Positions 1 through 7,535 of a stretch of DNA of 52,838 bases are shown here, piece by piece; position 1 is the stretch's first letter, and each line of letters opens with the position of its first letter. Below the pieces are notes generated by a model that made no database searches, was not told where the DNA came from, and saw nothing but the letters and a program-made list of their open reading frames with translations. This DNA comes from Microcaldota archaeon (GTDB lineage Archaea; Micrarchaeota; Micrarchaeia; Anstonellales; Bilamarchaeaceae). The translations under genes and the position numbers were made by a program. The stretch spans positions 1 through 52,838 of the forward strand of contig JACRGB010000001.1 in assembly GCA_016212505.1 (NCBI GenBank). Reading direction: 5' to 3'.

Positions 1-321
1 CATCACCAGATGCTGATAAACCCTGAAGCAGGACAGCTTCAGCTAACTGCCTTTCTATCCTAAGCGCGAGCGTTAATACTGCGGGCTTTAGCCCGCAGAT
101 AGCGAGCGCACAAATTTGTTTTTACACGAAGTGTTTTATTTAATCCGGCAGAAGTGTTTGTTTTAGGCCTTCAATCAGAAGATTCATTGATAAGTCCTGT
201 TGTGTTTCTTACCAACAATATTATGATTCGTTCCCAATCTCGTTCAGGAATACTTTTCGAGCGCCCTACTGTCCATGTTGATACCCTGGTTGGTATGGTT
301 CGTGGTTCAACTTTCGAATGA
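1..321 (+). pseudogene. 3' part of an unrecognised gene, interrupted by in-frame stops
   Basis: One frame reads from the window edge to a TAA at 61-63, meets a second stop at 100-102, then stays open from 103 to a TGA at 319-321. The last part ends in a protein-like sequence (VFVLGLQSEDSLISPVVFL, then ILFERPTVHVDTLVGMV). Both parts share a frame, and a hairpin lies between the stops. This suggests a gene broken by a small palindromic insertion. Alternatively, the tail of one gene may be followed by a separate short ORF. I do not recognise the family. The 100 bases from 322 to the next gene are AT-rich promoter sequence. Confidence 0.4.
66..108. repeat. Perfect hairpin between 7-bp direct repeats
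   Basis: CTGCGGGC (79-86) and GCCCGCAG (91-98) form an 8-bp stem with a TTTA loop. GCGAGCG occurs at 66-72 and again at 102-108, flanking the hairpin as a direct repeat. This could be a target-site duplication of a small insertion or chance. Confidence 0.5.
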
Positions 322-421
322 TTGCCCATTGATCGCCTTACCTTGATGGTTTATAACTTGTTCAATTCAGATATTTTATCCGTATAATCTTATTTATCGA
401 TATTTATCTGGGCTGAATTTT

Positions 422-1609
422 ATGTTAATTGGTGTAGTTGGAAAACCATCAACCGGTAAAAGTACTTTTTTCATGGCAGCAACTTCAGTGCCGGTCGAGC
501 GATCATCAAGGCCCTTTACCACGATAAAGCCAAACCGCGCAGTTGCATATGTCGAAGTCGAGTGCGTTGATAAGGATTTTGGAAAGCAATGCAATCCAAG
601 AACCGGATTTTGCGTGAAGGGCCGAAGGTTCGTTCCAGTGGAACTATTGGATGTTGCAGGTTTGGTTCCTGGGGCGCATGAGGGCAAGGGACTTGGAAAC
701 AAATTCCTCGACGACCTGCGCCAGGCAGATATTCTTGTTCATATAGTTGATGCCAGCGGATCAACAAACGAAGTTGGCGAGCGAGTGCCAACCGGAAGTT
801 ATGATCCCTGCAATGATGTTCGTTTCTTAGAACAGGAACTGGATTTTTGGATAAAAGGTATCCTTGATGCTAACTGGGCGAAGCTCGTTCGTGAAGGTAG
901 GCTCAACAAAGAGAATGAGGATGTAATTACCCCGCAATTTTCTGGTTTAGGAATGGGCCGCGACATTATTGCAAAAGTTTTGAAAGAGTTGCGGCTAGAA
1001 GAAAAACCTTTGGGCGACTGGACTGAAGAAGAAAAACTTGCGCTTGGAAAAACTTTAAGGAAAATAGGAAAACCAATGATTATTGCAGCAAATAAATGTG
1101 ATTTATCTACTGGTTGGGATAATTATCAGAAATTAAAGAAAACTTTCCCGGAATATGTTGTCATTCCATGCTCAGCAGAAGCGGAAATTACCCTCAAAGG
1201 CGCTGCAAAGGCCAATTTGATTGAATACGTTCCAGGAGATAAGGAGTTCAAAGTAACCGGCCACTTAAATGATGGGCAGTCAAGCGCCTTAGGGATCATG
1301 AAAGCTGTTTGCGATAAATATAATGGGACAGGAATCCAGAAATGCCTAAACGCTGCAGTATTTGATTTCCTCCATTACATTGCAATATTTCCTGGTGGTG
1401 GAAACCTTCAGGATTCGGATGGAAATATTTTACCTGACTGCTTCCTCCTACCCCGAACAACTACTGCACTTGATTTTGCCTTCAAGCTCCACTCTGATAT
1501 CGGAAAAGGATTTATCAAGGCAATTGACTATAAGACAAAACAGGCGGTCGGTAAGGAACATCCGCTTCACCACCGGGATGTTATCGAGATCGTTTTCAAG
1601 AAACCATAA
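422..1609 (+). CDS. ychF: YchF/Obg-like GTP-binding protein (archaeal type)
   Basis: Cytosolic P-loop NTPase of the Obg/YchF group, a translation-associated family. The P-loop GKPSTGKS is at residues 7-14, the switch-II motif DVAGLVPGAHEGKGLG starts at 77, and NKCD lies at 224-227. NKxD predicts GTP specificity, as in archaeal members, whereas bacterial YchF has an altered motif and prefers ATP. The last 80 or so residues fit a TGS domain. At 395 residues it matches the archaeal family. The ATG follows AT-rich TATA-like sequence at about 389-406, so the message is probably leaderless. Confidence 0.93.
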   Translation: MLIGVVGKPSTGKSTFFMAATSVPVERSSRPFTTIKPNRAVAYVEVECVDKDFGKQCNPRTGFCVKGRRFVPVELLDVAGLVPGAHEGKGLGNKFLDDLRQADILVHIVDASGSTNEVGERVPTGSYDPCNDVRFLEQELDFWIKGILDANWAKLVREGRLNKENEDVITPQFSGLGMGRDIIAKVLKELRLEEKPLGDWTEEEKLALGKTLRKIGKPMIIAANKCDLSTGWDNYQKLKKTFPEYVVIPCSAEAEITLKGAAKANLIEYVPGDKEFKVTGHLNDGQSSALGIMKAVCDKYNGTGIQKCLNAAVFDFLHYIAIFPGGGNLQDSDGNILPDCFLLPRTTTALDFAFKLHSDIGKGFIKAIDYKTKQAVGKEHPLHHRDVIEIVFKKP

Positions 1610-1657
1610 GAATCCAAAGCAATAAAACATCTAACTTCCTAGGCCTTTTGTGCGTTT

Positions 1658-1897
1658 ATGTCTACACTAAAACCAATTCTTGCAGTTTTGGCAATTGCAT
1701 TAATCCTTACTTTCATCTTCCAAATTGACATAGTAGCAAGCAAACCCCTTCTACTGATTTTTGGAGGCATTATCGTAATTCTCCTTGCAATTTCGTTCTT
1801 TGAAATTTTGGGAGAGCTAATCGGAATTTTTATTTCGTTAATCGCATTCCTTTTTCTTGTTTATTTGTTTTTGCTAATACTAAAATTTCTCACATAA
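1658..1897 (+). CDS. Small hydrophobic membrane protein, unknown
   Basis: A 79-residue protein made almost entirely of hydrophobic residues, with about three predicted membrane segments (roughly residues 6-22, 30-50 and 54-78). No family is recognised. It sits between the YchF gene and cutA on the same strand, 48 nt after the former, and may be co-transcribed with it. Confidence 0.6.
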   Translation: MSTLKPILAVLAIALILTFIFQIDIVASKPLLLIFGGIIVILLAISFFEILGELIGIFISLIAFLFLVYLFLLILKFLT

Positions 1898-1919
1898 ATT
1901 ATTTCCACACGGTGGTTCT

Positions 1920-2216
1920 ATGATTATTGTTCTTACAACTGTTGCAAAAAAATCCAATGGAGAATCTCTTGCAAAATTATTGATAAAAAATAAGCTCGCT
2001 GCCTGCATTAACATAATAAAGATCGAAAATTCAATCTACAAATGGAAAGATAAATTAGTAAATTCAAAAGAGTACCTGCTAGTTATCAAAAGCACAAGAC
2101 CTTTCAAACAAATAGAAAAATTTATCAAGAAAAATCATCCCTATGAACTTGCGGAACTAATGTCATTCAAAGTAGATGGTGCCAGCAAAGAATATCTGAA
2201 ATGGATGACCGAGTAG
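1920..2216 (+). CDS. cutA: CutA1-like divalent-cation tolerance protein
   Basis: 98 residues, the usual size of the trimeric ferredoxin-fold CutA1 family. The start (MIIVLTTVAKKSNGESLAKL), KLAACINI, the Y-WK-KL strand, KSTRP and the HPYELAE segment follow the family pattern; in the family this last segment carries the conserved trimer-interface Tyr. CutA is linked to copper and divalent-metal tolerance in bacteria, but its archaeal role is unclear. A GGTGG Shine-Dalgarno lies just before the ATG. The stop abuts the stop of the convergent rnp2 gene. Confidence 0.9.
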   Translation: MIIVLTTVAKKSNGESLAKLLIKNKLAACINIIKIENSIYKWKDKLVNSKEYLLVIKSTRPFKQIEKFIKKNHPYELAELMSFKVDGASKEYLKWMTE

Positions 2217-2525
2217 TTAGCCAAGCCCTTTTATCGTTCCGCTTGACTTTAGCGCAATTGGCCTTGTTTGTATATTATCAATCGTTTCAATCAAAGCAAG
2301 GAATCCTAAAACTTTTTCAAGTGCCTCCCGTTCGCACCTTAGGATTCCCTTATTTTTCACCTTATCGTAGCTTACAAGTTTTAGTGCAACACTCGATAGT
2401 CCATATTCGCCAAAAAACTTAAGTGCCTGCGCGTAAAGCCCGCGCTTTAGCCGATCCTCTTCCATTTGAGGTTCGCTTAACTTAAATAAAACGTACCTTT
2501 TTCTCAGTGAACCTGCTTTTACCAT
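2217..2525 (-). CDS. rnp2: RNase P protein component 2 (Pop5/Rpp14 family)
   Basis: Protein subunit of archaeal RNase P, which trims the 5' leader of pre-tRNAs. RKRYVLFKL near the start, FGEYGLSSVALKLVSYD, GILRCEREALEKV and the closing SSGTIKGLG match the Pop5/Rnp2 family. The start chosen is ATG at 2523-2525 (MVKAGSLRKRY), which gives 102 residues. An in-frame start at 2585 would overlap the divergent methyltransferase gene and add an N-terminus atypical for the family. Its substrates here include the intron-containing tRNAs of this window. Confidence 0.85.
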   Translation of the reverse strand: MVKAGSLRKRYVLFKLSEPQMEEDRLKRGLYAQALKFFGEYGLSSVALKLVSYDKVKNKGILRCEREALEKVLGFLALIETIDNIQTRPIALKSSGTIKGLG

Positions 2526-2546
2526 GGATATATTAGATAATTCAAT

Positions 2547-2556
2547 CTTTTTAAAC
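2547..2556 (+). promoter_or_regulatory. TATA box for a leaderless methyltransferase mRNA
   Basis: CTTTTTAAAC is centred about 26 nt upstream of the ATG at 2578. That is the distance expected between an archaeal TATA box and a transcription start at the first base of the ORF. Confidence 0.55.
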
Positions 2557-2577
2557 GGTTCAATCTGATATCTAATA

Positions 2578-3159
2578 ATGAACAAACCTGATTTTCATTT
2601 TTCAGCCCTATTAAAGAGACTTAAGCGGGGAGGCCCTGCAATCACCCATCCAAAAGATGCAGGCTTGATTATTGCATACACTGGCCTCAATAAGGAATCA
2701 AAAGTTATTGAACTTGGCTCTGGTTCTGGATTCATGACGGTGCAGATGGCTTCAATTGCCAAGGAAGTTGTCAGTTACGAGAAGCGAAAGGAATTTTTGG
2801 ATCTTGCCCAGTCAAATGTTATGCGGGCGAATTTCGGGAATGTTACTTTTAAGTTTCGGGACGTACTATCCGGAATTGATGAAAAAGATCAAACCTTTGA
2901 TTTGGTTTTCTGCGATATTGCAGAAGCTGATAAAATCGCAAAATACGCTTATGATGCGCTGAAAAAGGGTGGTTATTTTGTCTGCCATTGCTTACAAAGC
3001 GAGCAAGCAAGATTGGCCCATCTGGAAGCCCAAAAGTCTTTTTCAGAAGTTTTCACTATTGAAGGAACTATTAGGGAATATGAGGCAAAAGAATTCGGCT
3101 TTAGGCCGCAGCATTTTGGCTTAACTTACACCGCATTTCTGGTTTTTGCCAGAAAATAA
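2578..3159 (+). CDS. TrmI-like tRNA (adenine-N1) methyltransferase, catalytic domain
   Basis: SAM-dependent Rossmann methyltransferase resembling archaeal TrmI, which makes m1A57/58 in the T-loop of tRNA. RGGPAITHPKDAGLIIAYTG is the TrmI signature before motif I. VIELGSGSGFMTVQMA is the SAM-binding motif I, and VVSYEKRKEF and VFCDIAEADKI correspond to later motifs. At 193 residues it is shorter than the usual ~250 and seems to lack the N-terminal beta domain. It is divergent from rnp2, pairing two tRNA-processing genes. Another PCMT-like methyltransferase is possible, but the HPKDA motif favours TrmI. Confidence 0.8.
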   Translation: MNKPDFHFSALLKRLKRGGPAITHPKDAGLIIAYTGLNKESKVIELGSGSGFMTVQMASIAKEVVSYEKRKEFLDLAQSNVMRANFGNVTFKFRDVLSGIDEKDQTFDLVFCDIAEADKIAKYAYDALKKGGYFVCHCLQSEQARLAHLEAQKSFSEVFTIEGTIREYEAKEFGFRPQHFGLTYTAFLVFARK

Positions 3160-3237
3160 GGCCCTAGCTGATACTTTTAAAGTCTACGCTCTTAATTTCT
3201 TTTTACCAAATGCGTATTTTCATTAAGGTGAATTATC

Positions 3238-3510
3238 ATGGCAACAGTTGAAGTAAAAAACGATGGCGGAAAAGTAGAAGTACCTGATGGATCTTTGCTT
3301 GCCGATATTGACGGTAAATGCTCAGTACTATTTGCATGCAAATCAGCAAGCTGCGCATCTTGCAAGGTAAAAGTGCTCGAAGGAATGGAAAATCTGGAGC
3401 CTCCAAACGATTTGGAAAAAGCAGGTTTGGAAATATTTGCAACTGATCCTTCTGAGCGATTAATGTGCCAGTGCAAGCTCAAAAAAGGAAAAATAGTCGT
3501 TGAGTATTAG
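3238..3510 (+). CDS. 2Fe-2S ferredoxin-like protein
   Basis: 90-residue beta-grasp protein with four cysteines in the plant-type ferredoxin pattern: C-x4-C-x2-C in FACKSASCASCKV and a fourth in LMCQCKL. It would carry a [2Fe-2S] cluster and act in electron transfer in the cytosol; the partner is unknown. GGTGA with a 6-nt spacer precedes the ATG. Confidence 0.9.
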   Translation: MATVEVKNDGGKVEVPDGSLLADIDGKCSVLFACKSASCASCKVKVLEGMENLEPPNDLEKAGLEIFATDPSERLMCQCKLKKGKIVVEY

Positions 3511-3544
3511 TTTTTATTTTCTTATCATTAACTTCTCTCTTTAC

Positions 3545-3561
3545 GCAGGAGTAGCGATGCG
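3545..3561 (+). repeat. Partial upstream copy of the tRNA-Leu 5' end
   Basis: GCAGGAGTAGCGA at 3545-3557, followed by TGCG, repeats the first 13 nt of the tRNA at 3634-3646 (followed by AGCG). The copy is 89 nt upstream. The better TATA-like sequence (TTTTTATTTT at about 3511-3520) lies before this copy, not before the complete tRNA. Hairpin sequence (GAAATC/GATTTC; CCTGA/TCAGG) fills the gap. Confidence 0.6.
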
Positions 3562-3671
3562 CTTGAAATCTCTGATTTCATGATTTGCAACTCCGGCCTG
3601 AGGTACTTCTTCAGGTGTAACGATAATTCTTATGCAGGAGTAGCGAAGCGGTCAAACGTGACAGACTCAAG

Positions 3672-3782
3672 AGGCCCTTTGGCTTGGGTCTTTCTAAGGG
3701 CAAAGCCCCTGGGAAAGCCCTGAGGCAACCAAAGTCGCCAAAATAGTTGCGTAATGTTCCTCAATCAATTGCGATTTGGGAA
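3672..3782 (+). other. tRNA intron at position 37/38 (111 nt)
   Basis: Exon CTCA (3666-3669) pairs with intron TGGG (3777-3780, one G-U). The 3-nt bulges are AGA (3670-3672) and AAA (3781-3783). Cutting after the second base of each bulge, as the archaeal splicing endonuclease does, removes 3672-3782. The intron itself is rich in inverted repeats such as GGGC-AAA-GCCC. Confidence 0.8.
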
Positions 3783-3814
3783 ATCTGTTGGCTCAGCGCC
3801 TTCGAAGGTTCAAA

Positions 3815-3927
3815 AGAGCCCTTTTTTGGAAAAAAGGGTTTTCCTATGGAACGAGAGTTCCATGGACCCATTGAAACGAATTCTCGTTTCAATCGGGCAC
3901 CCCAAAAAACCTTGGGTTGACTGAAAA
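3815..3927 (+). other. tRNA intron in the T-loop, position 59/60 (113 nt)
   Basis: Exon TTCA (3809-3812) pairs with intron TGAA (3922-3925). Bulges AAA (3813-3815) and AAT (3926-3928) give cuts that regenerate a canonical 7-nt T-loop. The intron is a string of hairpins: CCCTTTTTT/AAAAAAGGG, ATGGAAC/GTTCCAT, TTGAAACGA/TCGTTTCAA and CCCAA/TTGGG. Confidence 0.78.
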
Positions 3928-3968
3928 TCCTTCCTCCTGCAATTAGGTTTTTCCTGAGTTCCTAACAG

Positions 3969-4532
3969 TTATTTCAACTGTTTTTTGATTGCTTTAGCGA
4001 ATTTAGAAAGAGTTTCAATACTTGGAGCGGGATCTCTGTTCCATTCAATTTTTACTTTGTCATTTTTGAATCTAGGAATTATGTGAAATTTATTTCCAAA
4101 TTGAGTCGAATACCCCGCCGCTTGCGGCGATCCAATTTGGAAAGTTGTGACCGAATGAGGGATACCCCACGTCGCGAAGCGACCGAGCCATCAAATGGCG
4201 AGTGCTTGCAGTGGGGTCTCTTCGGTCACATTCATAATGGGTCACTAAATTCCAACCTGTCTTAGAAACATCATCATCAGAAAGATGGCTAATTGCATCT
4301 GGTTTACAAGCCTTTCTAACCGCTGCCGAGAGTTTCTTGACAACGAGAAAAAGATGTGCTGCAATTGTATCCGGCAGTTCTATGAAATCACGATAATGTT
4401 TTTTCGGAATTACCAATACATGATATTTATTTATTGGTTTTGATCAACTATTGCGAAGCAAACTTTATCCTCATAAATTAGGGCTTTCTGATTATCGGTA
4501 TTACAAAAAGTACAAATAAGTTCCTTATTCAT
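3969..4532 (-). pseudogene. Disrupted HIT-family (histidine triad) protein gene
   Basis: HIT proteins are nucleotide hydrolases/transferases. Pieces of one family member lie in order on the minus strand. The first is an N-terminal zinc-finger-like start (MNKELICTFCNTDNQKALIY, from the ATG at 4530-4532). Next come VIPKKHYRDFIELPDTIAAH and GWNLV. The C-terminus, KFHIIPRFKNDKVKIEWN and SIETLSKFAKAIKKQLK, stops at 3969. Two lesions separate them. Near 4440 one A appears missing from an A-run (GATCAAAACC), which shifts the frame. Between GWNLV and FHIIPR a palindromic block at about 4096-4229 replaces the part that should carry N-x-G-x-x-x-GQ and the first histidines of the triad. The gene cannot make an active HIT enzyme as written. 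Confidence 0.85.
4096..4229. repeat. Nested-hairpin element inside the HIT gene
   Basis: There are two foldback units. In unit one, CCAAATTG (4096-4103) pairs with CAATTTGG (4133-4140) and encloses CGCCGC-TT-GCGGCG. In unit two, GTGACCGAA (4147-4155) pairs with TTCGGTCAC (4221-4229), then ACCCCAC (4164-4170) with GTGGGGT (4211-4217), enclosing two hairpins, GTCGC/GCGAC and GCCAT/ATGGC. All listed stems are perfect. It resembles a non-autonomous palindromic insertion; no transposase is nearby. Confidence 0.75.
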
Positions 4533-4662
4533 ATTTGAGAGTTTGGAAAGGCCGTTTTATATTCTCTGCTTCTCACTTTACAAAATTATTTATTTTCTAA
4601 TCCCTATTCATTTCTCATAATCCTTATGCTTTCCGACAAAACCACTCTCTTAATTTATTCTT

Positions 4663-5037
4663 TCACCGACTTTTTCGATATTCAAATATTTTATCATAAG
4701 TTGGATGATCATAAATATCAAGAATTACTGCAAGTATTTCCACTTCATCATTTTTCAAAGTGTAAATTAGTCTCCAACCTCCAGTTAAATTCATCTTCCA
4801 AAGATTTGTTACTTTGTATAATTCAATATATTTTTTGGGAATTTGCTCTTTAGATATGCAAATGCCTGCCTGAGGTTTCATTTTAAGATAAATAATTTTG
4901 TTCTCAATTGATTTGAGTAATTGCTGGTTTTCTGAATTAGTTATGTTATTTTTCTTTTCTTCATCAACCGATTCAACTAACTTTCTGTATGCAGGTAGTA
5001 TGTCTTCTGCAATGACAACTGCAACAGGTTTGTTCAC
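4663..5037 (-). CDS. RelE/ParE-superfamily toxin-like protein
   Basis: 124 residues. The C-terminal half (YIELYKVTNLWKMNLTGGWR, LIYTL, VEILAVILDIYDHPTYDKIF) matches the RelE/ParE-like beta-sheet core, where the Trp-Arg strand and the late His/Tyr are typical. Such proteins cleave ribosome-bound mRNA or block gyrase; which applies here cannot be told. It overlaps the upstream small winged-helix-like gene by 4 nt, the usual order of an antitoxin-toxin pair. Confidence 0.75.
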   Translation of the reverse strand: MNKPVAVVIAEDILPAYRKLVESVDEEKKNNITNSENQQLLKSIENKIIYLKMKPQAGICISKEQIPKKYIELYKVTNLWKMNLTGGWRLIYTLKNDEVEILAVILDIYDHPTYDKIFEYRKSR

Positions 5038-5321
5038 ACTCTCAGCCCCTTATCTATTGCTCTTTTGAGTTCTGGACTTGGATTGTAGACCCAAACTATG
5101 CCCTTATGCCCATCAATGATTTTTCCGCTGTTCTCTAAATATTCAAGTATGACGTTGAGTGTCTGGTGCTGGACTTGCGTTGCTAATTTTTTCTTTAATG
5201 CTTCACGTTTTATTGGAAGTTGTTCCTTTTGCAGAACTTCCTCTACCATCAGCACTGTTTTTAGATTTGGATAATGGAGAGGTTCTTTTTCCAACTGAAC
5301 TGTTTTTTGGATGCCTTTCAT
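5034..5321 (-). CDS. Putative antitoxin, winged-helix-like
   Basis: 95 residues with a central helical region (KTVLMVEEVLQKEQLPIKRE, ALKKKLATQVQHQTLNVILEY) and a beta-hairpin-like end (SGKIIDGHKGIVWVYNPSP), consistent with a small winged helix. It lies directly upstream of the RelE-like gene with a 4-nt overlap, so the likely role is toxin neutraliser and autorepressor. The assignment rests on position and size, not on a strong family match. Confidence 0.6.
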   Translation of the reverse strand: MKGIQKTVQLEKEPLHYPNLKTVLMVEEVLQKEQLPIKREALKKKLATQVQHQTLNVILEYLENSGKIIDGHKGIVWVYNPSPELKRAIDKGLRV

Positions 5322-5384
5322 AGTTAAATATATACACCACTTAGTATAAAAATGTATGGTTTTTGTATGAATGTATACTGATAC

Positions 5385-5579
5385 CTAAAACGCTCTCTTT
5401 TTAACCTCTGCATAATACTGCTGATATCGACGGAAAGATAAAACGAAGGTAGCACCTTCAGGTGTTTCCTGAACACAGAACGAGCGATTCAAAGTTTTAC
5501 CTGAATTCACAAACTTGCGAAAATCGGTTAAGTCCTCAGGTATTCCCTGAGGGTCTTCCTCCTGCAATTTATGCTGCAT
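5385..5579 (-). CDS. Small hypothetical protein
   Basis: 64 residues from an ATG at 5577-5579 (MQHKLQEEDPQGIPEDLTDF), ending YYAEVKKRAF. Composition looks protein-like. The DNA also holds two perfect short hairpins (TTCAGG/CCTGAA and CCTCAGG/CCTGAGG), so it may instead be a repeat remnant. No family recognised. Confidence 0.35.
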   Translation of the reverse strand: MQHKLQEEDPQGIPEDLTDFRKFVNSGKTLNRSFCVQETPEGATFVLSFRRYQQYYAEVKKRAF

Positions 5580-5665
5580 CTTAATATTTGAAGGAATGTG
5601 AAAACATAAATCTGATTCCAGAATCATTCGGCACTTATATAAAATATTATCAAAATATATTAGTT

Positions 5666-6274
5666 ATGGTTCTTATAAAGCATAAAATAAGATCTGGAGA
5701 AATACGTGTTCCTAAAGGTCATGAGACACAAGTTAAACGAGATGAGGCATTAGCCAATACCCTCAAGGAACAATTAATGGGTAGGGATCTAGAATCAATT
5801 ATCATCTCAAGGAATGCAGTTGTTATTCATTTCAAGGATTCTCGAATAATATTCGAATATGACGAAAACAAGGTAGCCTTCGGGAATTTCAATGTTTCTC
5901 GTGGTTCCCAGGTATCTTCATCAAAATTTACAGTTTCCTACGGTGATTTGCCAAAAGAAGTGGCAGAACATTCTTCCGGTACTATGCATAGCGAACTACA
6001 TGGTATGGATAACCATCTTATTGAGCTAAATTTCAAAGTGTTCGATAGCCGATTTGCTTTAGCAGGTGTTGAAACTCTGATCTTTCATGATAAGGGAAAA
6101 TATTATCAGGACCATCATGTACTGTCAGTTACTCTTGCCGCAAAGAATACTGTAAGTCCAAAAGATGCTGTTGAGGACTATAAAGTTGGTGCCCTTATCG
6201 GCAGCTCTGGCCACCCCGTCAAAATAACCTTGCAAATTGGGGATAATGTAAAAACATACGTTTTGACAGATTAA
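5666..6274 (+). CDS. Hypothetical protein, beta-rich C-terminus
   Basis: 202 residues. The ATG at 5666 is chosen because a strong TATA box (TTATATAAAATATT, about 5635-5648) lies 25-28 nt before it; an earlier start at 5588 would put the TATA box inside the coding region. The N-terminal third is charged and helical; the rest alternates hydrophobic and polar residues as in a beta sandwich. There is no signal peptide or membrane segment, and no family is recognised. It ends before a terminator-like hairpin. Confidence 0.6.
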   Translation: MVLIKHKIRSGEIRVPKGHETQVKRDEALANTLKEQLMGRDLESIIISRNAVVIHFKDSRIIFEYDENKVAFGNFNVSRGSQVSSSKFTVSYGDLPKEVAEHSSGTMHSELHGMDNHLIELNFKVFDSRFALAGVETLIFHDKGKYYQDHHVLSVTLAAKNTVSPKDAVEDYKVGALIGSSGHPVKITLQIGDNVKTYVLTD

Positions 6275-6298
6275 TCCTCTAATTTCGAACAATTTGTG

Positions 6299-6324
6299 GG
6301 AGCGTTGAAAAGTTCAAGTGCTCC
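6299..6324 (+). terminator. Terminator-like hairpin
   Basis: GGAGC/GCTCC and TTGAA/TTCAA stack into one stem about 25 nt after the stop at 6274, followed by the T-rich run TACTTTTTCT. This is a plausible transcript end for the upstream gene. Confidence 0.4.
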
Positions 6325-6404
6325 TGCAATTACTTTTTCTCCTATTTATCTTTTCTATCTGAATTTCAAAACCTTTTTATCACCATGTTATTGATAATGT
6401 GCTT

Positions 6405-7535
6405 ATGCGTTCACTCTATCAAGTACCTCGCCCTCAACGAGAAGATGCCGGGCGAATTTGGAGCAGTCGTCTGTTTCTTCATCCCATAATGCAGGTTTTA
6501 GGCGATGGTAAAGACAAGCTGGATCCCCGTACGTTTGTAGAAAGTGTGCGCAACCGGTTTTTTCCACTTGATTCAGAACTTAGCAGGGTACAAAAAGAGT
6601 TCATAAGCGCAATGAACCGCGGGTCGGATACCTTGAATTATTTGGCGCGTGAACATCTTCCTCCTGAACATTCTTCTATTCATAAACTATTTGCAGCAGG
6701 ACATTTTCACGATGTTTCAAGTATCCAAATACTGCTTGAAGATGCACGGGCAAGGTACCGGTCATTAAAAGGTTCGAATAATGGGGATCCAAAGAATTGG
6801 CGAACATTATATGAAGTAATCCGCGGGCTGGAAATAGGCCACCAGGTACTGCGAATTGATACGGAAAAAGAAGTCCAGTTATCTTTACGTTATTATGTAA
6901 AATTGATGGACTGATTCAATAAATTTCTTGATATCTCGCCCGGTGCGGCAATTTCTTCAGAATCATTCAGCTATACTTTCGGGACCGATTTTGGTGTAGA
7001 ACTATATGGAAACGAAAACGTTCCATTTAAATCCAGATTAAAGTGTTTAACTTCAGAGGGAAAAATCAAGTATGGTTCCTTACTCATGAAGGCCTACTTG
7101 GATTTACTGGAGGGCAATTCCAAGAGCGGATTAACCACAAAAGATTACACTGGAGTTGAATTTATTGTTAAAAATGATGAAGAAGTAGAAATACTTGTTG
7201 ACCGATTTAGGGCTACAACTATTAGCGGAAGGTTAGAGGGCTTTAAGCAGCGTAAAAGAGCAGTTGCCGTATCGGATAATCAAGATGCAAGTTCTGCATT
7301 TGGCTTAACTAAATTTATCCTCAGAGTCCCGGTACTGGTTGATCCAATACCTGATCATCCATTAAACGATTTGACCTGCCAATTACTTCCAGTGGAAGTT
7401 CAAATCCTGACTTTAGATGATCATCAGATACGCAGAACCCATCCTGATGCAAAACACGAAAGCTATAAAAAACGCCAATTCAAAAGATTATTTCCTGCTA
7501 TTTTTCCAATGACGATATATCGACCATTTCTTTAG
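6405..7535 (+). pseudogene. RelA/SpoT-like domain protein gene with an in-frame TGA
   Basis: One frame runs from an ATG at 6405 (TATA-like CTTTTTATCAC about 28 nt before) to a stop at 7533-7535, broken only by TGA at 6912-6914. Total length would be 376 residues. The second half, FKSRLKCLTSEGKIKYGSLL, DYTGVEFIVKNDEEVEILVD, LPVEVQILTLDDHQIR and ESYKKRQF, resembles the RelA/SpoT fold in its R-x-K-S, D-x-x-G-x-x and E-x-Q segments. That would imply (p)ppGpp-type chemistry, but the match is weak and key residues are not all evident. TGA is a normal stop elsewhere in the window (for example at 19932-19934), so reassignment is unlikely. The gene may be a recent nonsense mutant, a readthrough gene, or two split proteins. 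Confidence 0.55.

Larger units (their letters stand above)
3634..3941 (+). tRNA. tRNA-Leu(CAA) with two introns
   Basis: Class II tRNA. Acceptor strands GCAGGAG (3634-3640) and CTCCTGC (3934-3940) pair perfectly, and A3941 is the discriminator. The anticodon stem is ACAGA (3661-3665) with TCTGT (3784-3788). The loop, once intron 3672-3782 is removed, reads CTCAAGA, giving anticodon CAA. A long variable arm (3789-3803) contains GGC/GCC. The T-stem is GAAGG (3804-3808) with CCTTC (3929-3933), and removal of intron 3815-3927 restores the standard T-loop TTCAAAT. Mature length is about 84 nt. CCA is not encoded. With its introns it fills most of the 458-nt gap between the ferredoxin and HIT genes. 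Confidence 0.9.

Noticed and set aside
2526-2585. Upstream start of the RNase P subunit at 2585
   Set aside because: It would overlap the divergent methyltransferase start and its TATA box, and the extra residues do not fit the family.
3541-3960. CRISPR array or simple tandem repeat
   Set aside because: The repeated 13-mer occurs only twice and belongs to tRNA-Leu; no regular repeat-spacer pattern exists anywhere in the window.
4083-4265. 60-codon ORF across the HIT interruption
   Set aside because: It translates the nested-hairpin element and has no protein-like features.
6912-6914. TGA as selenocysteine or reassigned codon
   Set aside because: No selenocysteine-insertion hairpin is evident nearby, the residue context is not Cys-like, and TGA ends other genes normally.
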